18,708 bases of DNA from Clostridiales bacterium. GTDB taxonomy: Bacteria > Bacillota > Clostridia > TANB77 > CAG-508. This document shows positions 1-8,855 of this stretch, in pieces. The position numbers and the translations under genes were made by a program. The stretch spans positions 1 through 18,708 of the forward strand of contig DOYA01000137.1 in NCBI GenBank assembly GCA_003518755.1, read 5' to 3'. Numbering within the stretch: position 1 is the stretch's first letter; the number at the start of each line of letters is the position of its first letter. Under the pieces are notes generated by a model that was not told the origin of the DNA, did not search any database, and worked only from the letters and a program-made list of their open reading frames with translations.

Positions 1-26
1 TGTGTACCGGCACGAAAGAATACTCG

Positions 27-60
27 TTCCTCGTACTAAAGTGCGAGGAATTTTTACTTT
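27..60 (+). terminator. Rho-independent terminator of an upstream transcript
   Basis: A 10-bp stem (27-36 with 41-50, one G-T wobble) closes on a TAAA loop and is followed by TTTTT at 51-55 and more T-rich sequence. This is a textbook intrinsic terminator on the + strand. It lies upstream of the first promoter, so it ends transcription from a gene outside the window and insulates the polysaccharide locus. The first 50 bases are about 48% GC, clearly richer than the rest of the window. Confidence 0.85.
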
Positions 61-96
61 TGCAAAAAAAGAATATAGCATAAAAAATTTTCCCTC

Positions 97-125
97 TTGC
101 ATAATAAAATAAAAAATGATAGAAT
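97..125 (+). promoter_or_regulatory. Promoter of the LCP gene (TTGCAT-17-TAGAAT, extended -10)
   Basis: A -35 box TTGCAT (97-102) and a -10 box TAGAAT (120-125) are separated by 17 nt, with TGA immediately before the -10 (an extended -10). It sits between the terminator and the LCP start at 158, giving a short leader with a GGAGG ribosome binding site at 144-148. No operator-like repeat is obvious. Confidence 0.6.
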
Positions 126-157
126 TGCTTTAAATAAAAAAACGGAGGATAAACAAC

Positions 158-1225
158 ATGAAAAAAGTAATAAAAGTAATAGGAATAATCTTACTAATAT
201 TAATAATTTTAATGGTTTTAGCTGGGATTGGTGGCTATGCATATATAAGAAATAAACTAGGTAAGCTTCAATATGAAGAAATCAGCCAAGATGCCACAGA
301 ACTAGGTATTTCTGAGCAAACTCAAGAAAAAACATCACCTATGAAAAAATTTAGAAATATTGCATTACTTGGAGTGGATTCTCAAACAGATGACTATGAT
401 ACCGGATATAGAACAGACTGTATTATGGTTGCAAGCATAAATGAAGAAACTGGAGAGGTTCAGATTTTTTCAATATATAGAGATACTTATGTTCAAATGG
501 AAGAAAAAGGAAAAATAAAATTAGATAAGATTAACCATGCATATTATGGTGGGGTACAAAATACAATAAAAACAATAAATACAAATTTAGATTTAAACAT
601 AACAGAATATGTATTAGCTGATTTTAGTGCTGTAAAAGATTTAGTTGATGAAGTTGGCGGAGTAGAAATAAATATTACATCTGAAGAATTGAAATATATA
701 AATGGATACATAAAAAATGTAAATGAAGTTACACATTCAAAATCTAAAAATATTACAAAAGCAGGAACTCAAACTTTAGATGGGGTTCAAGCAGTGGCAT
801 ATTGTAGGATAAGATATACAACAGGATGGGATTATAAAAGAACAGAAAGAATGAGAACAGTTTTAGAAAAAGTTGTGCAAAAAGCTAAAAACATGAGTGC
901 TTCAGAACTAAATAGATTAGCTGATAATATGCTTCCTAAAATAAAAACAAATATAAAGGCAAATGAAATGATAGGATTAATTCCTAAAGCAATGAAATTT
1001 AATATATCAAATAGTTTTGGATGGCCATATTCTACAACAGGAGTACATTTAAGCGGACAATTTTATGGACCGCCTGCAACTTTAGAAACTAATGTTGTAA
1101 AATTACATAATGAAGTATTTGGGCAAAATGATTATACTGTAAATGATACAGTAAAAGCAATAAGTGATGAAATAGAAGAAAAAACAGGAGTTCATGCAAC
1201 AGATAAAATTGACATAGGAAACTAA
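158..1225 (+). CDS. LytR-CpsA-Psr (LCP) family cell-wall glycopolymer ligase
   Basis: LCP enzymes are membrane-anchored proteins facing outside. They transfer undecaprenyl-pyrophosphate-linked glycopolymers (teichoic acids, capsule) onto peptidoglycan. A positively charged N-terminus and one hydrophobic segment (about residues 5-29) anchor this 355-aa protein. The LCP core begins near residue 66 (RNIALLGVDS). It shows the family residues D74, R85 and D87 (GYRTD), R108-D109 (SIYRD), and later an arginine cluster (CRIRY, then KRTERMR). Length is normal for the family. A GGAGG site 9 nt upstream and a dedicated promoter support the start. As the first gene before the polysaccharide operon, it is a good candidate for attaching this polymer to the wall. 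That specific substrate is inferred, because most Gram-positives carry several LCP paralogues. Confidence 0.93.
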   Translation: MKKVIKVIGIILLILIILMVLAGIGGYAYIRNKLGKLQYEEISQDATELGISEQTQEKTSPMKKFRNIALLGVDSQTDDYDTGYRTDCIMVASINEETGEVQIFSIYRDTYVQMEEKGKIKLDKINHAYYGGVQNTIKTINTNLDLNITEYVLADFSAVKDLVDEVGGVEINITSEELKYINGYIKNVNEVTHSKSKNITKAGTQTLDGVQAVAYCRIRYTTGWDYKRTERMRTVLEKVVQKAKNMSASELNRLADNMLPKIKTNIKANEMIGLIPKAMKFNISNSFGWPYSTTGVHLSGQFYGPPATLETNVVKLHNEVFGQNDYTVNDTVKAISDEIEEKTGVHATDKIDIGN

Positions 1226-1306
1226 GAGTGATATTATGCAACGTAATTATGTGCATTGACAACAAAGCAGAATAGTGATACATTATAAAAAACAAACAGA
1301 ATAATC

Positions 1307-1361
1307 CGACAAAATAGAGAAAAGTGTTGGATGGTTTACAAAAACATGTCGAATTTTGTTG
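1307..1361. repeat. Imperfect inverted repeat overlapping the operon promoter
   Basis: CGACAAAAT (1307-1315) and ATTTTGTTG (1353-1361) can pair over 9 bp with one G-T wobble across a 37-nt loop. The right arm covers the start of the -35 box at 1359. It could be an operator or a weak structure. AT-rich DNA yields such repeats by chance, so the call is tentative. The rest of 1226-1306 shows a TTGACA hexamer at 1256-1261 with only a poor -10 match (TACATT, 1279-1284), and nothing else recognisable. Confidence 0.25.
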
Positions 1362-1387
1362 AAAAAATGGGGAAAATGTGATATAAT
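1359..1387 (+). promoter_or_regulatory. Main operon promoter (TTGAAA-17-TATAAT, extended -10)
   Basis: TTGAAA at 1359-1364 and a perfect TATAAT at 1382-1387 are spaced by 17 nt, with TGA at 1379-1381 giving an extended -10. Transcription would begin near 1394, some 37 nt upstream of the phosphoglycosyl transferase start. This is the strongest promoter inside the biosynthetic region. All genes to 10178 follow with short gaps, so it probably drives the whole first half of the locus. Confidence 0.75.
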
Positions 1388-1430
1388 TAAAAAGATTATT
1401 ATGTAAAAAATGTTTTGAGGGGGAAATATA

Positions 1431-2150
1431 ATGGAGGTAAAACCTATTGATATAGGTTACATGGCAGAAAATACTACAACTGCTTTAGTACCATATCAAG
1501 ATGTTTCACTATATAAAAGCAAAATAAAGAGAAAAATAGAAAGAATATCTAAAAGAGGAATAGACATAGTTGGAGGAATTGCAGGTACTTTACTTTTAAT
1601 TCCACTTACTGCTATTCTATTTATTGCGAATTATGTTTCAAATGATAATGGACCACTATTTTATACACAAAAAAGAATAGGAAAAAACGGAAAAGTATTT
1701 AAAATGTATAAATTCCGTTCAATGTGTGTTGGAGCAGATGAAAAATTAAAGAATTATTTAGAAGAAAATGAAGAAGCAAGGAAAGAATATAAAAAATATA
1801 AAAAATTAAAACATGATCCAAGAGTAACAAAAATTGGAGAATTTATTCGAAAAACAAGTTTAGATGAATTTCCACAATTTATTAATATATTAAAAGGAGA
1901 TATGAGTTTAGTTGGACCAAGGCCATATTTGGAAAGAGAAAAAGAAGAAATGACATATTATTATAAATACATAGTTTCCTGTAGACCTGGACTTACTGGA
2001 TACTGGCAAATTGCAGGAAGAAGCAATGTTACTTTTGAAGATAGATTACATATGGATATGGATTATTATAGAAAACATACTTTAAAAACAGATATGAAAA
2101 TTTTGAAAAAAACAGTAGAAAAATGTGTAAAAAAAGAAGGAGCATTGTAA
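1431..2150 (+). CDS. Initiating sugar-1-phosphate transferase (monotopic phosphoglycosyl transferase)
   Basis: This enzyme starts repeat-unit synthesis by moving a sugar-1-phosphate from a nucleotide sugar to undecaprenyl phosphate at the inner membrane face. A hydrophobic re-entrant segment lies at about residues 43-68. The bacterial sugar-transferase signatures follow: KFRSM (94-98), DEFPQ (145-149, with the catalytic Asp-Glu pair), GPRP (162-165) and PGLTGYWQ (186-193). At 239 aa it is the short form, lacking the large N-terminal membrane domain of WbaP-type enzymes. A GAGGGGG site 7 nt before the ATG supports the start. It is first in the operon, the usual position for this function. The sugar it transfers (Glc, Gal or an N-acetyl sugar) cannot be read from sequence. 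Confidence 0.93.
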   Translation: MEVKPIDIGYMAENTTTALVPYQDVSLYKSKIKRKIERISKRGIDIVGGIAGTLLLIPLTAILFIANYVSNDNGPLFYTQKRIGKNGKVFKMYKFRSMCVGADEKLKNYLEENEEARKEYKKYKKLKHDPRVTKIGEFIRKTSLDEFPQFINILKGDMSLVGPRPYLEREKEEMTYYYKYIVSCRPGLTGYWQIAGRSNVTFEDRLHMDMDYYRKHTLKTDMKILKKTVEKCVKKEGAL

Positions 2151-2151
2151 G

Positions 2152-3288
2152 GTGAGAATAGCGATGATTGGTCACAAAAGGATTCCATCAAGAGAAGGTG
2201 GAGTTGAAGTTGTGGTAGAAGAGCTTGCTACAAGGCTTGTAAAAAAAGGTTATCAAGTTGATGTATATAATAGAAAAGGAAAGAATGTTCAAGACAAAAA
2301 CGCAGACATTCAAAATAAAAAGCTAAAAGAATATAAAGGCATAAACATAAAAACTATTCTAACCATAAACAAAAAAGGAATAGATGCCTTAATCTATTCT
2401 TTTTTTGCGTCTATTATAGCCTCAATAAAAAAATATGACTGTTTACATTACCATGCAGAAGGAAGTTGTGGAATGTTATGGATACCGCATTTATTTAGAA
2501 AAAGAATTGTTGTTACGATTCATGGGCTGGATTGGCAAAGAGCAAAATGGGGAGGATTTGGTAGTAAATACATAAAATTTGGTGAAAAAATGGCTGTTAA
2601 ATATGCAGATGAAATAATAGTGCTTTCAAAGGGAGTACAGCAATATTTTAAAAAGGAATATAATAGAGATACAATTTTTATTCCAAATGGAGTAGAGAAA
2701 TCTCAACATAAAGAACCAAAAGAAATTAAAGAAAAATATGGTTTAGAAAAAGATAGTTATATTTTATTTTTAGCGCGAATTGTACCAGAAAAAGGTTTGG
2801 ATTATCTAATAGATGCGTACAAGCAAATAGATACAGATAAAAAACTGGTAATAGCTGGTGGAGCAAGCCACACAAATGAATACTATCAAAAAATAGTAGA
2901 TAAAGTTAAAGATAACGAAAATATTATAATGACTGGTTTTGTGCAAGGAGAAGTTTTACAAGAATTATTTAGTAATTGTTATTTATATTGTTTACCAAGT
3001 GATGTCGAGGGAATGCCAATCAGCTTATTAGAAGCAATGAGCCATGGAAAAAATTGCTTAGTAAGTGATATAGAAGAAAATAAGGAAGTTGTAGAAAATA
3101 TGGCAACTACATTTAAAAAATCAAATGTTGAAGATTTAAAGATACAACTTGAAAAATGCTTAACAGATAATAAAAATAGAAAAAACAGCGAAGATATTGA
3201 AAATTTTGTCATAAAGAAATATAATTGGGATGAAGTTGTAGAAAAAACAAGTATGTTATATAAAGAATACAAAGAAAGAGTCTTATAA
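2152..3288 (+). CDS. GT4 glycosyltransferase with DUF1972 N-domain, rhamnosyltransferase-like
   Basis: A GT-B fold glycosyltransferase expected to add the second sugar in the cytoplasm. The N-terminus (MRIAMIGHKRIPSREGGVE) and the GLDWQRAKWGG segment (125-135) are typical of the DUF1972 group. That group includes streptococcal capsule beta-1,4-rhamnosyltransferases that act right after the priming enzyme. The C-terminal GT4 domain has FIPNGV (176-181), ARIVPEKG (208-215) and the EX7E motif E286/E294. The start is GTG, 1 nt after the upstream stop, with AAGGAG at 2137-2142 inside the preceding gene, so the two are probably translationally coupled. A rhamnose donor fits the rml genes downstream, but the specificity is inferred from family resemblance only. 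Confidence 0.9.
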   Translation: MRIAMIGHKRIPSREGGVEVVVEELATRLVKKGYQVDVYNRKGKNVQDKNADIQNKKLKEYKGINIKTILTINKKGIDALIYSFFASIIASIKKYDCLHYHAEGSCGMLWIPHLFRKRIVVTIHGLDWQRAKWGGFGSKYIKFGEKMAVKYADEIIVLSKGVQQYFKKEYNRDTIFIPNGVEKSQHKEPKEIKEKYGLEKDSYILFLARIVPEKGLDYLIDAYKQIDTDKKLVIAGGASHTNEYYQKIVDKVKDNENIIMTGFVQGEVLQELFSNCYLYCLPSDVEGMPISLLEAMSHGKNCLVSDIEENKEVVENMATTFKKSNVEDLKIQLEKCLTDNKNRKNSEDIENFVIKKYNWDEVVEKTSMLYKEYKERVL

Positions 3289-4449
3289 ATGAAAAAAATA
3301 ATAAGAAGAATAATTATATTAATTTGCAGAGTAATGGAAATTTTTTCGGGTTTTGTCAATTTATTATGTTTTAAAAAAGAAAAAATGACTTATGAAGAAG
3401 CTAAAAAAGTTTTAAATAGTATTTATACAGAAAATACATTTTTCAATAATGAAGATATAATAAATTTAGATTTAAACGAAGAAATATTTGTAAGCTTAAT
3501 TATTCCAGTGTATAATGCAGAAAAATATTTGAATAAGTGTATAGATTCAATAATAAATCAAAAAACAAAGTACAAATATGAAGTGATATTAGTTAATGAT
3601 GGGTCAAAGGATAACTCTCTTAGTATATTAGAAGAATATCAAAAAAAATATAATTTTATAAAAGTAGTTAATCAGAAAAATAAAGGTATTAGTGTTGCAA
3701 GAAATGTTGGAATTAATAATGCTACGGGTAAATATATAGGTTTTATAGATAATGATGATTATATTGCTGAAAGTTATATAGAAGAATTGGTAAATAAGGC
3801 AGTTGAGAAAAAATCAGATGTTGTTAAATGTGGTTATTGCTCATTTGAAAGTAATACAGGAAAAATTCAGAAAACAAATTTAAAAAATAATATTTCTGTA
3901 GATGGAAAAATGAAAGAAGAATTATTTGAATTTAACGGATTAATATGGGGAGGAATAATAAAAAGAAGTTTATTCAGGAATTTTAGATTTCCAATTGGAT
4001 ATTGGTATGAAGATGCAATAACAAGAAATTATATATACAGAGTAAGTAGGCAATCAGAATATATTAGCAAAATTTTATATTACAAAAGAGAACACAAGAA
4101 TAATGCTTCTAGTGTCTTATGGAATAATGGAAATATAAAGGCGTTAGACCATTACTTTATAATTAAAGGCTTAAATGAATTATGTAGAAACCAAGGAATA
4201 GAGGATGATCAATATTTATATTATAATTTGATTCTTGAATATGGACCTATGATGTGGTGGAGAATAAGAGGACTAAAAAAAATATATAAAAAAAGTGCTT
4301 TTATTTGTGCTAAACATGTAATTGATAATTTAAATATAATTAATAATGATTATAAAAATCAAAAATTAAATAAAATGGAAAAAGCATTTAAAAAAGGAAA
4401 CTATTTTTTATGGTTATATAATTCAATGTACTTGTATTTTTTAATTTAA
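3289..4449 (+). CDS. GT2 family glycosyltransferase with N-terminal extension
   Basis: A GT-A fold inverting glycosyltransferase, acting on the lipid-linked oligosaccharide at the cytoplasmic face. The catalytic domain starts near residue 68 (SLIIPVYNAEKYL) and includes NDGSKDNS (103-110) and the metal-binding DNDD (154-157). An unusual extension of about 65 residues precedes it, with a basic, hydrophobic start (residues 1-28) that could associate with the membrane. The C-terminal part (about 200-386) is lysine- and tyrosine-rich and not diagnostic. The ATG abuts the preceding TAA with no gap and lacks a strong ribosome binding site, suggesting coupled translation. Donor and acceptor are unknown. 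Confidence 0.88.
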   Translation: MKKIIRRIIILICRVMEIFSGFVNLLCFKKEKMTYEEAKKVLNSIYTENTFFNNEDIINLDLNEEIFVSLIIPVYNAEKYLNKCIDSIINQKTKYKYEVILVNDGSKDNSLSILEEYQKKYNFIKVVNQKNKGISVARNVGINNATGKYIGFIDNDDYIAESYIEELVNKAVEKKSDVVKCGYCSFESNTGKIQKTNLKNNISVDGKMKEELFEFNGLIWGGIIKRSLFRNFRFPIGYWYEDAITRNYIYRVSRQSEYISKILYYKREHKNNASSVLWNNGNIKALDHYFIIKGLNELCRNQGIEDDQYLYYNLILEYGPMMWWRIRGLKKIYKKSAFICAKHVIDNLNIINNDYKNQKLNKMEKAFKKGNYFLWLYNSMYLYFLI

Positions 4450-4468
4450 TTTTTAGGAGAAGATTATT

Positions 4469-5581
4469 ATGAAAATTGATATAATAACAAGACATTCTGT
4501 ACCAAATTATGGTTCATTATTGCAATCATATGCTACACAAAAGGCAATTGAAGAATTGGGACATGAATCAGAAATAATCAATTATACTAGATATGATGAA
4601 AGATATGAAAATCTTGCAACAACAATGCTTGAAGGTAAAAAGTGGAACAATAATTTTATCTTGAGATTGATATATAAAATGATTCAAACACCAAATTATA
4701 AAAAAATGTATAAAAAATTTGAACAGTATAGAAACGGATTTTTAAAGGAAACAGAGAATGAATATGGTAACCTAGAAGAATTAAAAAAGAATCCACCTAT
4801 AGCAGATGTATATTGTTCAGGCAGTGATCAAATATGGGGAAAAATAGGAAAATCTGAATATGATAAAGCATATTTTTTAGAATTTGTTGAGAAAAAAAAA
4901 TGCATTGCATATGCTTCAAGTTTTGGAAAAACAGATCTAAATGAAAACTTGAATAAAAATTTGAATAATCTTTTAAGAAAATATAATAAAATATTAGTTA
5001 GAGAAAACACAGCAAAAGATTTATTATTGGCTAAAAACATAAACAATGTAGAACAAGTATTAGACCCTACATTATTGTTAGATAGGAAACAATGGGATAA
5101 AATAGCAGATAAAGCAAGCAAAAAGGTTAATTATGATTATATACTAGTTTATCAATTGCATTATAATAAAGAGTTTGAAAAATATGCCAAAGAGATGGCC
5201 AAGAGGAAAAAAATAAAATTAATTAGAATAAGTCCAGCAATTCATCAAATTACAAGACCAGGAAAATTTGTATATTTACCAACACAATATGAATTTGTTA
5301 ATTACTTTAAAAATGCAGAATACATTTTAACAGATTCTTTTCATGCGACTGTTTTGGCTATTATATTTAATAAAAAATTTATAGATATATTGCCATCTAA
5401 TAAAACAGGTACTAGAATAGAAAGTATATTGCAACTATTTGAAATTAATAATAGAATTTTAAAACAATATGATAATTATAAAATCATAGATGAGATAATT
5501 GATTATGAGAAAGTTAACAATATTTTATTAGAAGAAAGACAAAAATCTCTAGACTTATTAAAGGATGCAATAGAAAATTAG
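4469..5581 (+). CDS. Polysaccharide pyruvyl transferase family protein (first copy)
   Basis: Members of this family (WcaK/CsaB/PssM-like) use phosphoenolpyruvate to place pyruvyl groups on sugars of surface polysaccharides. Visible hallmarks are the N-terminal NYGSLLQSYA (13-22), the SGSDQIWG segment (117-124) and the C-terminal TDSFHATVLAI (288-298) with the conserved His292. The 370-aa length suits the family. AGGAG lies 9 nt upstream of the ATG. The partner gene immediately downstream encodes an FrhB-like Fe-S protein, a recurrent neighbour in polysaccharide loci. The family also contains members with untested chemistry, so true ketal pyruvylation is an inference. A diverged second copy is at 11075, again beside an FrhB-like gene. 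Confidence 0.88.
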   Translation: MKIDIITRHSVPNYGSLLQSYATQKAIEELGHESEIINYTRYDERYENLATTMLEGKKWNNNFILRLIYKMIQTPNYKKMYKKFEQYRNGFLKETENEYGNLEELKKNPPIADVYCSGSDQIWGKIGKSEYDKAYFLEFVEKKKCIAYASSFGKTDLNENLNKNLNNLLRKYNKILVRENTAKDLLLAKNINNVEQVLDPTLLLDRKQWDKIADKASKKVNYDYILVYQLHYNKEFEKYAKEMAKRKKIKLIRISPAIHQITRPGKFVYLPTQYEFVNYFKNAEYILTDSFHATVLAIIFNKKFIDILPSNKTGTRIESILQLFEINNRILKQYDNYKIIDEIIDYEKVNNILLEERQKSLDLLKDAIEN

Positions 5582-5609
5582 TAATACATATTTTAGGAGT
5601 AATGAATTA

Positions 5610-6791
5610 ATGAATACAATAGAAGTTTTAGCTCAGAATGAATGCTGTGGATGCTCAGCATGTTTTCAAAAGTGCCCTCAAAATGCAATAAATATGATAC
5701 AAAACAATGAGGGTTTTAGTTATCCTATAATTGATAAAAAAAAGTGTATAAATTGTGGATTATGCAGTAAAGTTTGCCCTCAATTAAAACCAAAACAAAA
5801 TTCAGAAGGAAATTTTCCAAAGGCGTACGCAATGTATAACAAAGATAAAGAAGAATTACTTAAAAGTTCTTCAGGCGGAATTTTTTCTGTTATTGCAAGG
5901 TATGTGCTAGAGAACAATGGAGTGGTTTTTGGAGCAACATATACGAAAAATTTAAGCGTAAACCATATAAAAATTGATAATATTAAAGATTTAGATTTAC
6001 TAAGAGGCTCAAAGTATGTACAATCTAATATAAACAACACATATATAGAGGCTGAAAAAATATTAAAAACAGGAAAGTTAGTATTATATGTTGGCACACC
6101 ATGTCAAATATTTGGACTAAAATCATTTTTAATGAAAGACTATGATAATTTAATCACATGTGATTTGGTATGTCATGGAGTTCCTAGTGAGAAGCTTTTT
6201 AAAAAGTATTTAGAATATTTATCTAATAAATTCAAATCTAAAGTAATAGAATATAGTTTTAGAAATAAAAGTAAAAATGGATGGGGTTTAACGGCTAGGG
6301 TATTAACACAAGATAAAAAAGAAAGGTTTATTAACTCGGACTTTGATCCATATTATTATCATTTTTTAAACGGAACTATATATAGAGAATCATGTTATAA
6401 TTGCCATTATTCTACTTGTAACCGATGTTCAGAGATTACTTTAGCAGATTATTGGGGAATAAAATCAATACATCCTGATTTTTTCTCAGAAAATGGTCGA
6501 TCTTTGATTTTAATAAACAATATAAAAGGTGAAAAAATTATTCAAAATATAAAGGATGATATTGAATTTATTAATACAAATTTAGAATTTGCATGTTCAA
6601 AAAACAGAAATTTAATAGAACCATCTAAAAGAAAAGAACAAAGAAATGATATATATATGGATATAGATAACATGAGTGCAGATAAATATATAAAGAAAAA
6701 GCTTGCCTATAAAATAACCTGTAAAAAAATAATAAAAAGAATTATTCCAAATAGAATAAAAAAATTTTTAAAAAAGATTATAAATGTATGA
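5610..6791 (+). CDS. FrhB/FdhB-like Fe-S flavoprotein (F420 hydrogenase beta-subunit family), first copy
   Basis: Predicted cytoplasmic oxidoreductase. The N-terminus holds two complete [4Fe-4S] ferredoxin motifs: C12-C15-C18-C22 followed by Pro, and C46-C49-C52-C56 followed by Pro. The FrhB-type domains follow, with SSSGG (86-90), GTPCQ (162-166), CHGVPS (188-193) and a further cysteine group C262, C265, C270 and C273 before ITLADYWG. Family members bind FAD and Fe-S clusters. Some reduce F420 in archaea, while others act on unrelated substrates such as divinyl chlorophyllide. Coenzyme F420 is not expected in Clostridia, so the name is misleading here. Its place directly after a pyruvyl transferase-like gene suggests a joint role in modifying a sugar. 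The lysine-rich tail (about 365-393) is basic. TAGGAG at 5594-5599 supports the start. Confidence 0.87.
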   Translation: MNTIEVLAQNECCGCSACFQKCPQNAINMIQNNEGFSYPIIDKKKCINCGLCSKVCPQLKPKQNSEGNFPKAYAMYNKDKEELLKSSSGGIFSVIARYVLENNGVVFGATYTKNLSVNHIKIDNIKDLDLLRGSKYVQSNINNTYIEAEKILKTGKLVLYVGTPCQIFGLKSFLMKDYDNLITCDLVCHGVPSEKLFKKYLEYLSNKFKSKVIEYSFRNKSKNGWGLTARVLTQDKKERFINSDFDPYYYHFLNGTIYRESCYNCHYSTCNRCSEITLADYWGIKSIHPDFFSENGRSLILINNIKGEKIIQNIKDDIEFINTNLEFACSKNRNLIEPSKRKEQRNDIYMDIDNMSADKYIKKKLAYKITCKKIIKRIIPNRIKKFLKKIINV

Positions 6792-6800
6792 GGTATTAAA

Positions 6801-7910
6801 ATGATAAGAATATTACATTCAGTGAGTAACATGGATAGGGCAGGTATAGAAACAATGCTCATGAATTATTACCGTAATATAGATAAAAGGAAAATACAAT
6901 TTGATTTTTTATGTAATAAGAAAAAACCAGGAGCATATGACGATGAAATAAGAAGTCTTGGAGGAAACATTTATCATTCTCCAGGACTAAATCCTTTAAA
7001 ATTCTTTAAGTATGAGCATTTTATGCAACAACTCTTTAATAATAATCCAGATATAAAAATAATGCATTCTCATAATGGAGAACTGGCATATCAATCATTA
7101 AGAGCTGCATATAAGTATGGAATAAAAACAAGAATTTGTCATGCACACAATACTAAAATGGAATTAAATTTAAAAAAACCATTAAAAATGGTATATAAAA
7201 CACAATTAAAGAAGGTAGCTAATTATTATTGGGGATGCGGAGTCGATGCAATTAGATTTTATTTTGGAAACAATATTATAAAACAAAAGGATTTTTTTGT
7301 TTTAAATAATGCCATAGATGTTGACAGATTTATTTTTAACGAAAACAAAAGAAACGAATTAAGAGAAAAATATAATTTAAAAGATAAATATGTTATAGGT
7401 AATGTTGGAAGATTTTCAAAGCAAAAAAATCATATATTTTTGTTACATTTATTCAAAGAAATTTTAAGAGATAAACCCAAATCGATATTGATGCTAATTG
7501 GAGATGGAGAATTAATTGAAAAAATGAAACAAAAAGCTATTCAACTCAAAATAAATGAATCAGTAATGTTTATGGGAAATATTAATAATGTAAATGAAAT
7601 GTATCAAGTAATGGATGTTTTTATATTACCTTCAATTTTTGAAGGGTTACCAGTAGTTGGAATTGAAGCTCAAGCTTCTGGACTTAAATGCATTATGAGT
7701 GATGTAATAACTAAAGAGGTTAATATTACAAACAATGTAGAATATTTGAATTTGAGAAAGGATTCAATAGAAATTTGGAAAAGAACAATTTTGAATTATG
7801 AAAACTATAAAAGAAGGAATATGAAACAAGAAATAGAAAATGCTGGATATTCAATAAAAGTTGAAGCAAAAAAATTAGAAAAAAGGTATATGAATATAAT
7901 TATAAATTAA
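6801..7910 (+). CDS. GT4 glycosyltransferase, EpsF-like
   Basis: A retaining GT-B glycosyltransferase of the type common in exopolysaccharide operons (EpsF-like). The acceptor-side start ILHSVSNMDRAGIETML (4-20) is characteristic. The nucleotide-sugar domain contains NAIDVDRF (170-177), GRFSKQKN (203-210), IGDGELIEKM (233-242) and the EX7E motif E281/E289 in FEGLPVVGIE. The 369-aa length is normal. It starts 9 nt after the preceding stop, with GAGGT at 6790-6794 overlapping that stop codon, so translation is probably coupled. It would add one internal sugar of the repeat unit. Donor specificity is not visible. Confidence 0.9.
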   Translation: MIRILHSVSNMDRAGIETMLMNYYRNIDKRKIQFDFLCNKKKPGAYDDEIRSLGGNIYHSPGLNPLKFFKYEHFMQQLFNNNPDIKIMHSHNGELAYQSLRAAYKYGIKTRICHAHNTKMELNLKKPLKMVYKTQLKKVANYYWGCGVDAIRFYFGNNIIKQKDFFVLNNAIDVDRFIFNENKRNELREKYNLKDKYVIGNVGRFSKQKNHIFLLHLFKEILRDKPKSILMLIGDGELIEKMKQKAIQLKINESVMFMGNINNVNEMYQVMDVFILPSIFEGLPVVGIEAQASGLKCIMSDVITKEVNITNNVEYLNLRKDSIEIWKRTILNYENYKRRNMKQEIENAGYSIKVEAKKLEKRYMNIIIN

Positions 7911-7932
7911 TAAGAAAGTAGAGGATATATAA

Positions 7933-8844
7933 TTGAAAGATATTTGTGTGTTAATGTCAACATTTAATGGTGAAAAATATCTAAGAGAACAAATAGATAG
8001 CATATTAAATCAAAAAGATGTAAAGGTTCATTTATTAGTTAGAGATGATGGTTCAACAGATAAAACAATTGAAATACTAGCTGAATATCAACAAAAAAGT
8101 TTATTACGATTCTATATTGGAAATAATATAAAACCTGCGCATAGCTTTATAGAGCTTGTACATAAAGCTGAAGATTTTGATTTTTATGCATTTGCGGACC
8201 AAGACGACTACTGGTATGAAAACAAGCTAATACGAGCAATAGAATGTTTAAAAGAGTATACTACACAAAAAAAGGAAGCTATATATATTTCAGCATTAGA
8301 GATAGTTGATAAAAATCTATTACATATAGAAAACAGTGTCAATCAAAATGCAAAATTTACAATAGAGGAATCTTTTATAGAATCACCTGCAGTTGGCTGT
8401 ACAATGGTGTTTAACAAATATATGAGAAAAAGAATAATAGATAAGAATACTCAAGATATTGAAATTGCAATGCATGATTCTTGGATATATAGAGTAGGCA
8501 TATCAATTGGAGCCAAAATAATATATGATAAAAAAGGATATATAAAATATAGACAGCATGAAAACAACACTATTGGTGTAAAAAAAGAGAAAAACGTCAT
8601 AAACCAAACAAAAAATCTATTTTCTAAAAGAAGAAAGTATAAGGGAAAGGTCGCACAAAATATACTAAATTTATATAATAATGAAATTATAGAGAATAAT
8701 AGAAAAGCTTTACAATTAATAACCCAATTGGATAATAGCAGTCTAATATATAAATTTAAAATTATATTTAATAAGAAATTTAGAAGCAATAGTAAAAAAA
8801 TGAACATAAAATTTTATTATGATATAATAAGAAATAGAATTTAA
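7933..8844 (+). CDS. GT2 family glycosyltransferase, rhamnosyltransferase-like
   Basis: A GT-A fold enzyme with the compact form of rhamnosyltransferase-like capsule GTs. It shows CVLMSTFNGEKYLREQI (5-21), RDDGSTDKT (37-45) and AFADQDDYW (86-94), whose DQDD supplies the metal-binding Asp pair. The ADQDDxW signature is frequent in RgpB/WsaF-type GT2 enzymes, which suits a locus with dTDP-rhamnose genes. The start is TTG at 7933. No in-frame ATG occurs before the conserved core, and GAGG at 7921-7924 sits 8 nt upstream, so the TTG start is well supported. Rhamnose as the donor is an inference from resemblance and context. Confidence 0.88.
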   Translation: MKDICVLMSTFNGEKYLREQIDSILNQKDVKVHLLVRDDGSTDKTIEILAEYQQKSLLRFYIGNNIKPAHSFIELVHKAEDFDFYAFADQDDYWYENKLIRAIECLKEYTTQKKEAIYISALEIVDKNLLHIENSVNQNAKFTIEESFIESPAVGCTMVFNKYMRKRIIDKNTQDIEIAMHDSWIYRVGISIGAKIIYDKKGYIKYRQHENNTIGVKKEKNVINQTKNLFSKRRKYKGKVAQNILNLYNNEIIENNRKALQLITQLDNSSLIYKFKIIFNKKFRSNSKKMNIKFYYDIIRNRI

Positions 8845-8855
8845 AAGGAGAACAA

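Noticed and set aside
1..39. Open frame ending in TAA at 37-39 that might be the tail of an upstream gene
   Set aside because: Only 12 codons are visible, with no recognisable motif, and the frame runs into the terminator stem. It is too short to call.
1256..1284. TTGACA at 1256-1261 as an extra promoter after the LCP gene
   Set aside because: The matching -10 at 17 nt is poor (TACATT), and a much better promoter lies at 1359-1387.
2979..3359. Minus-strand ORF of 126 codons opposite the GT4/GT2 junction
   Set aside because: It mirrors two well-supported genes in AT-rich DNA, has no ribosome binding site or family motif, and is rich in Phe/Leu/Ser as expected of an antisense shadow. Other minus-strand ORFs were rejected for the same reason.
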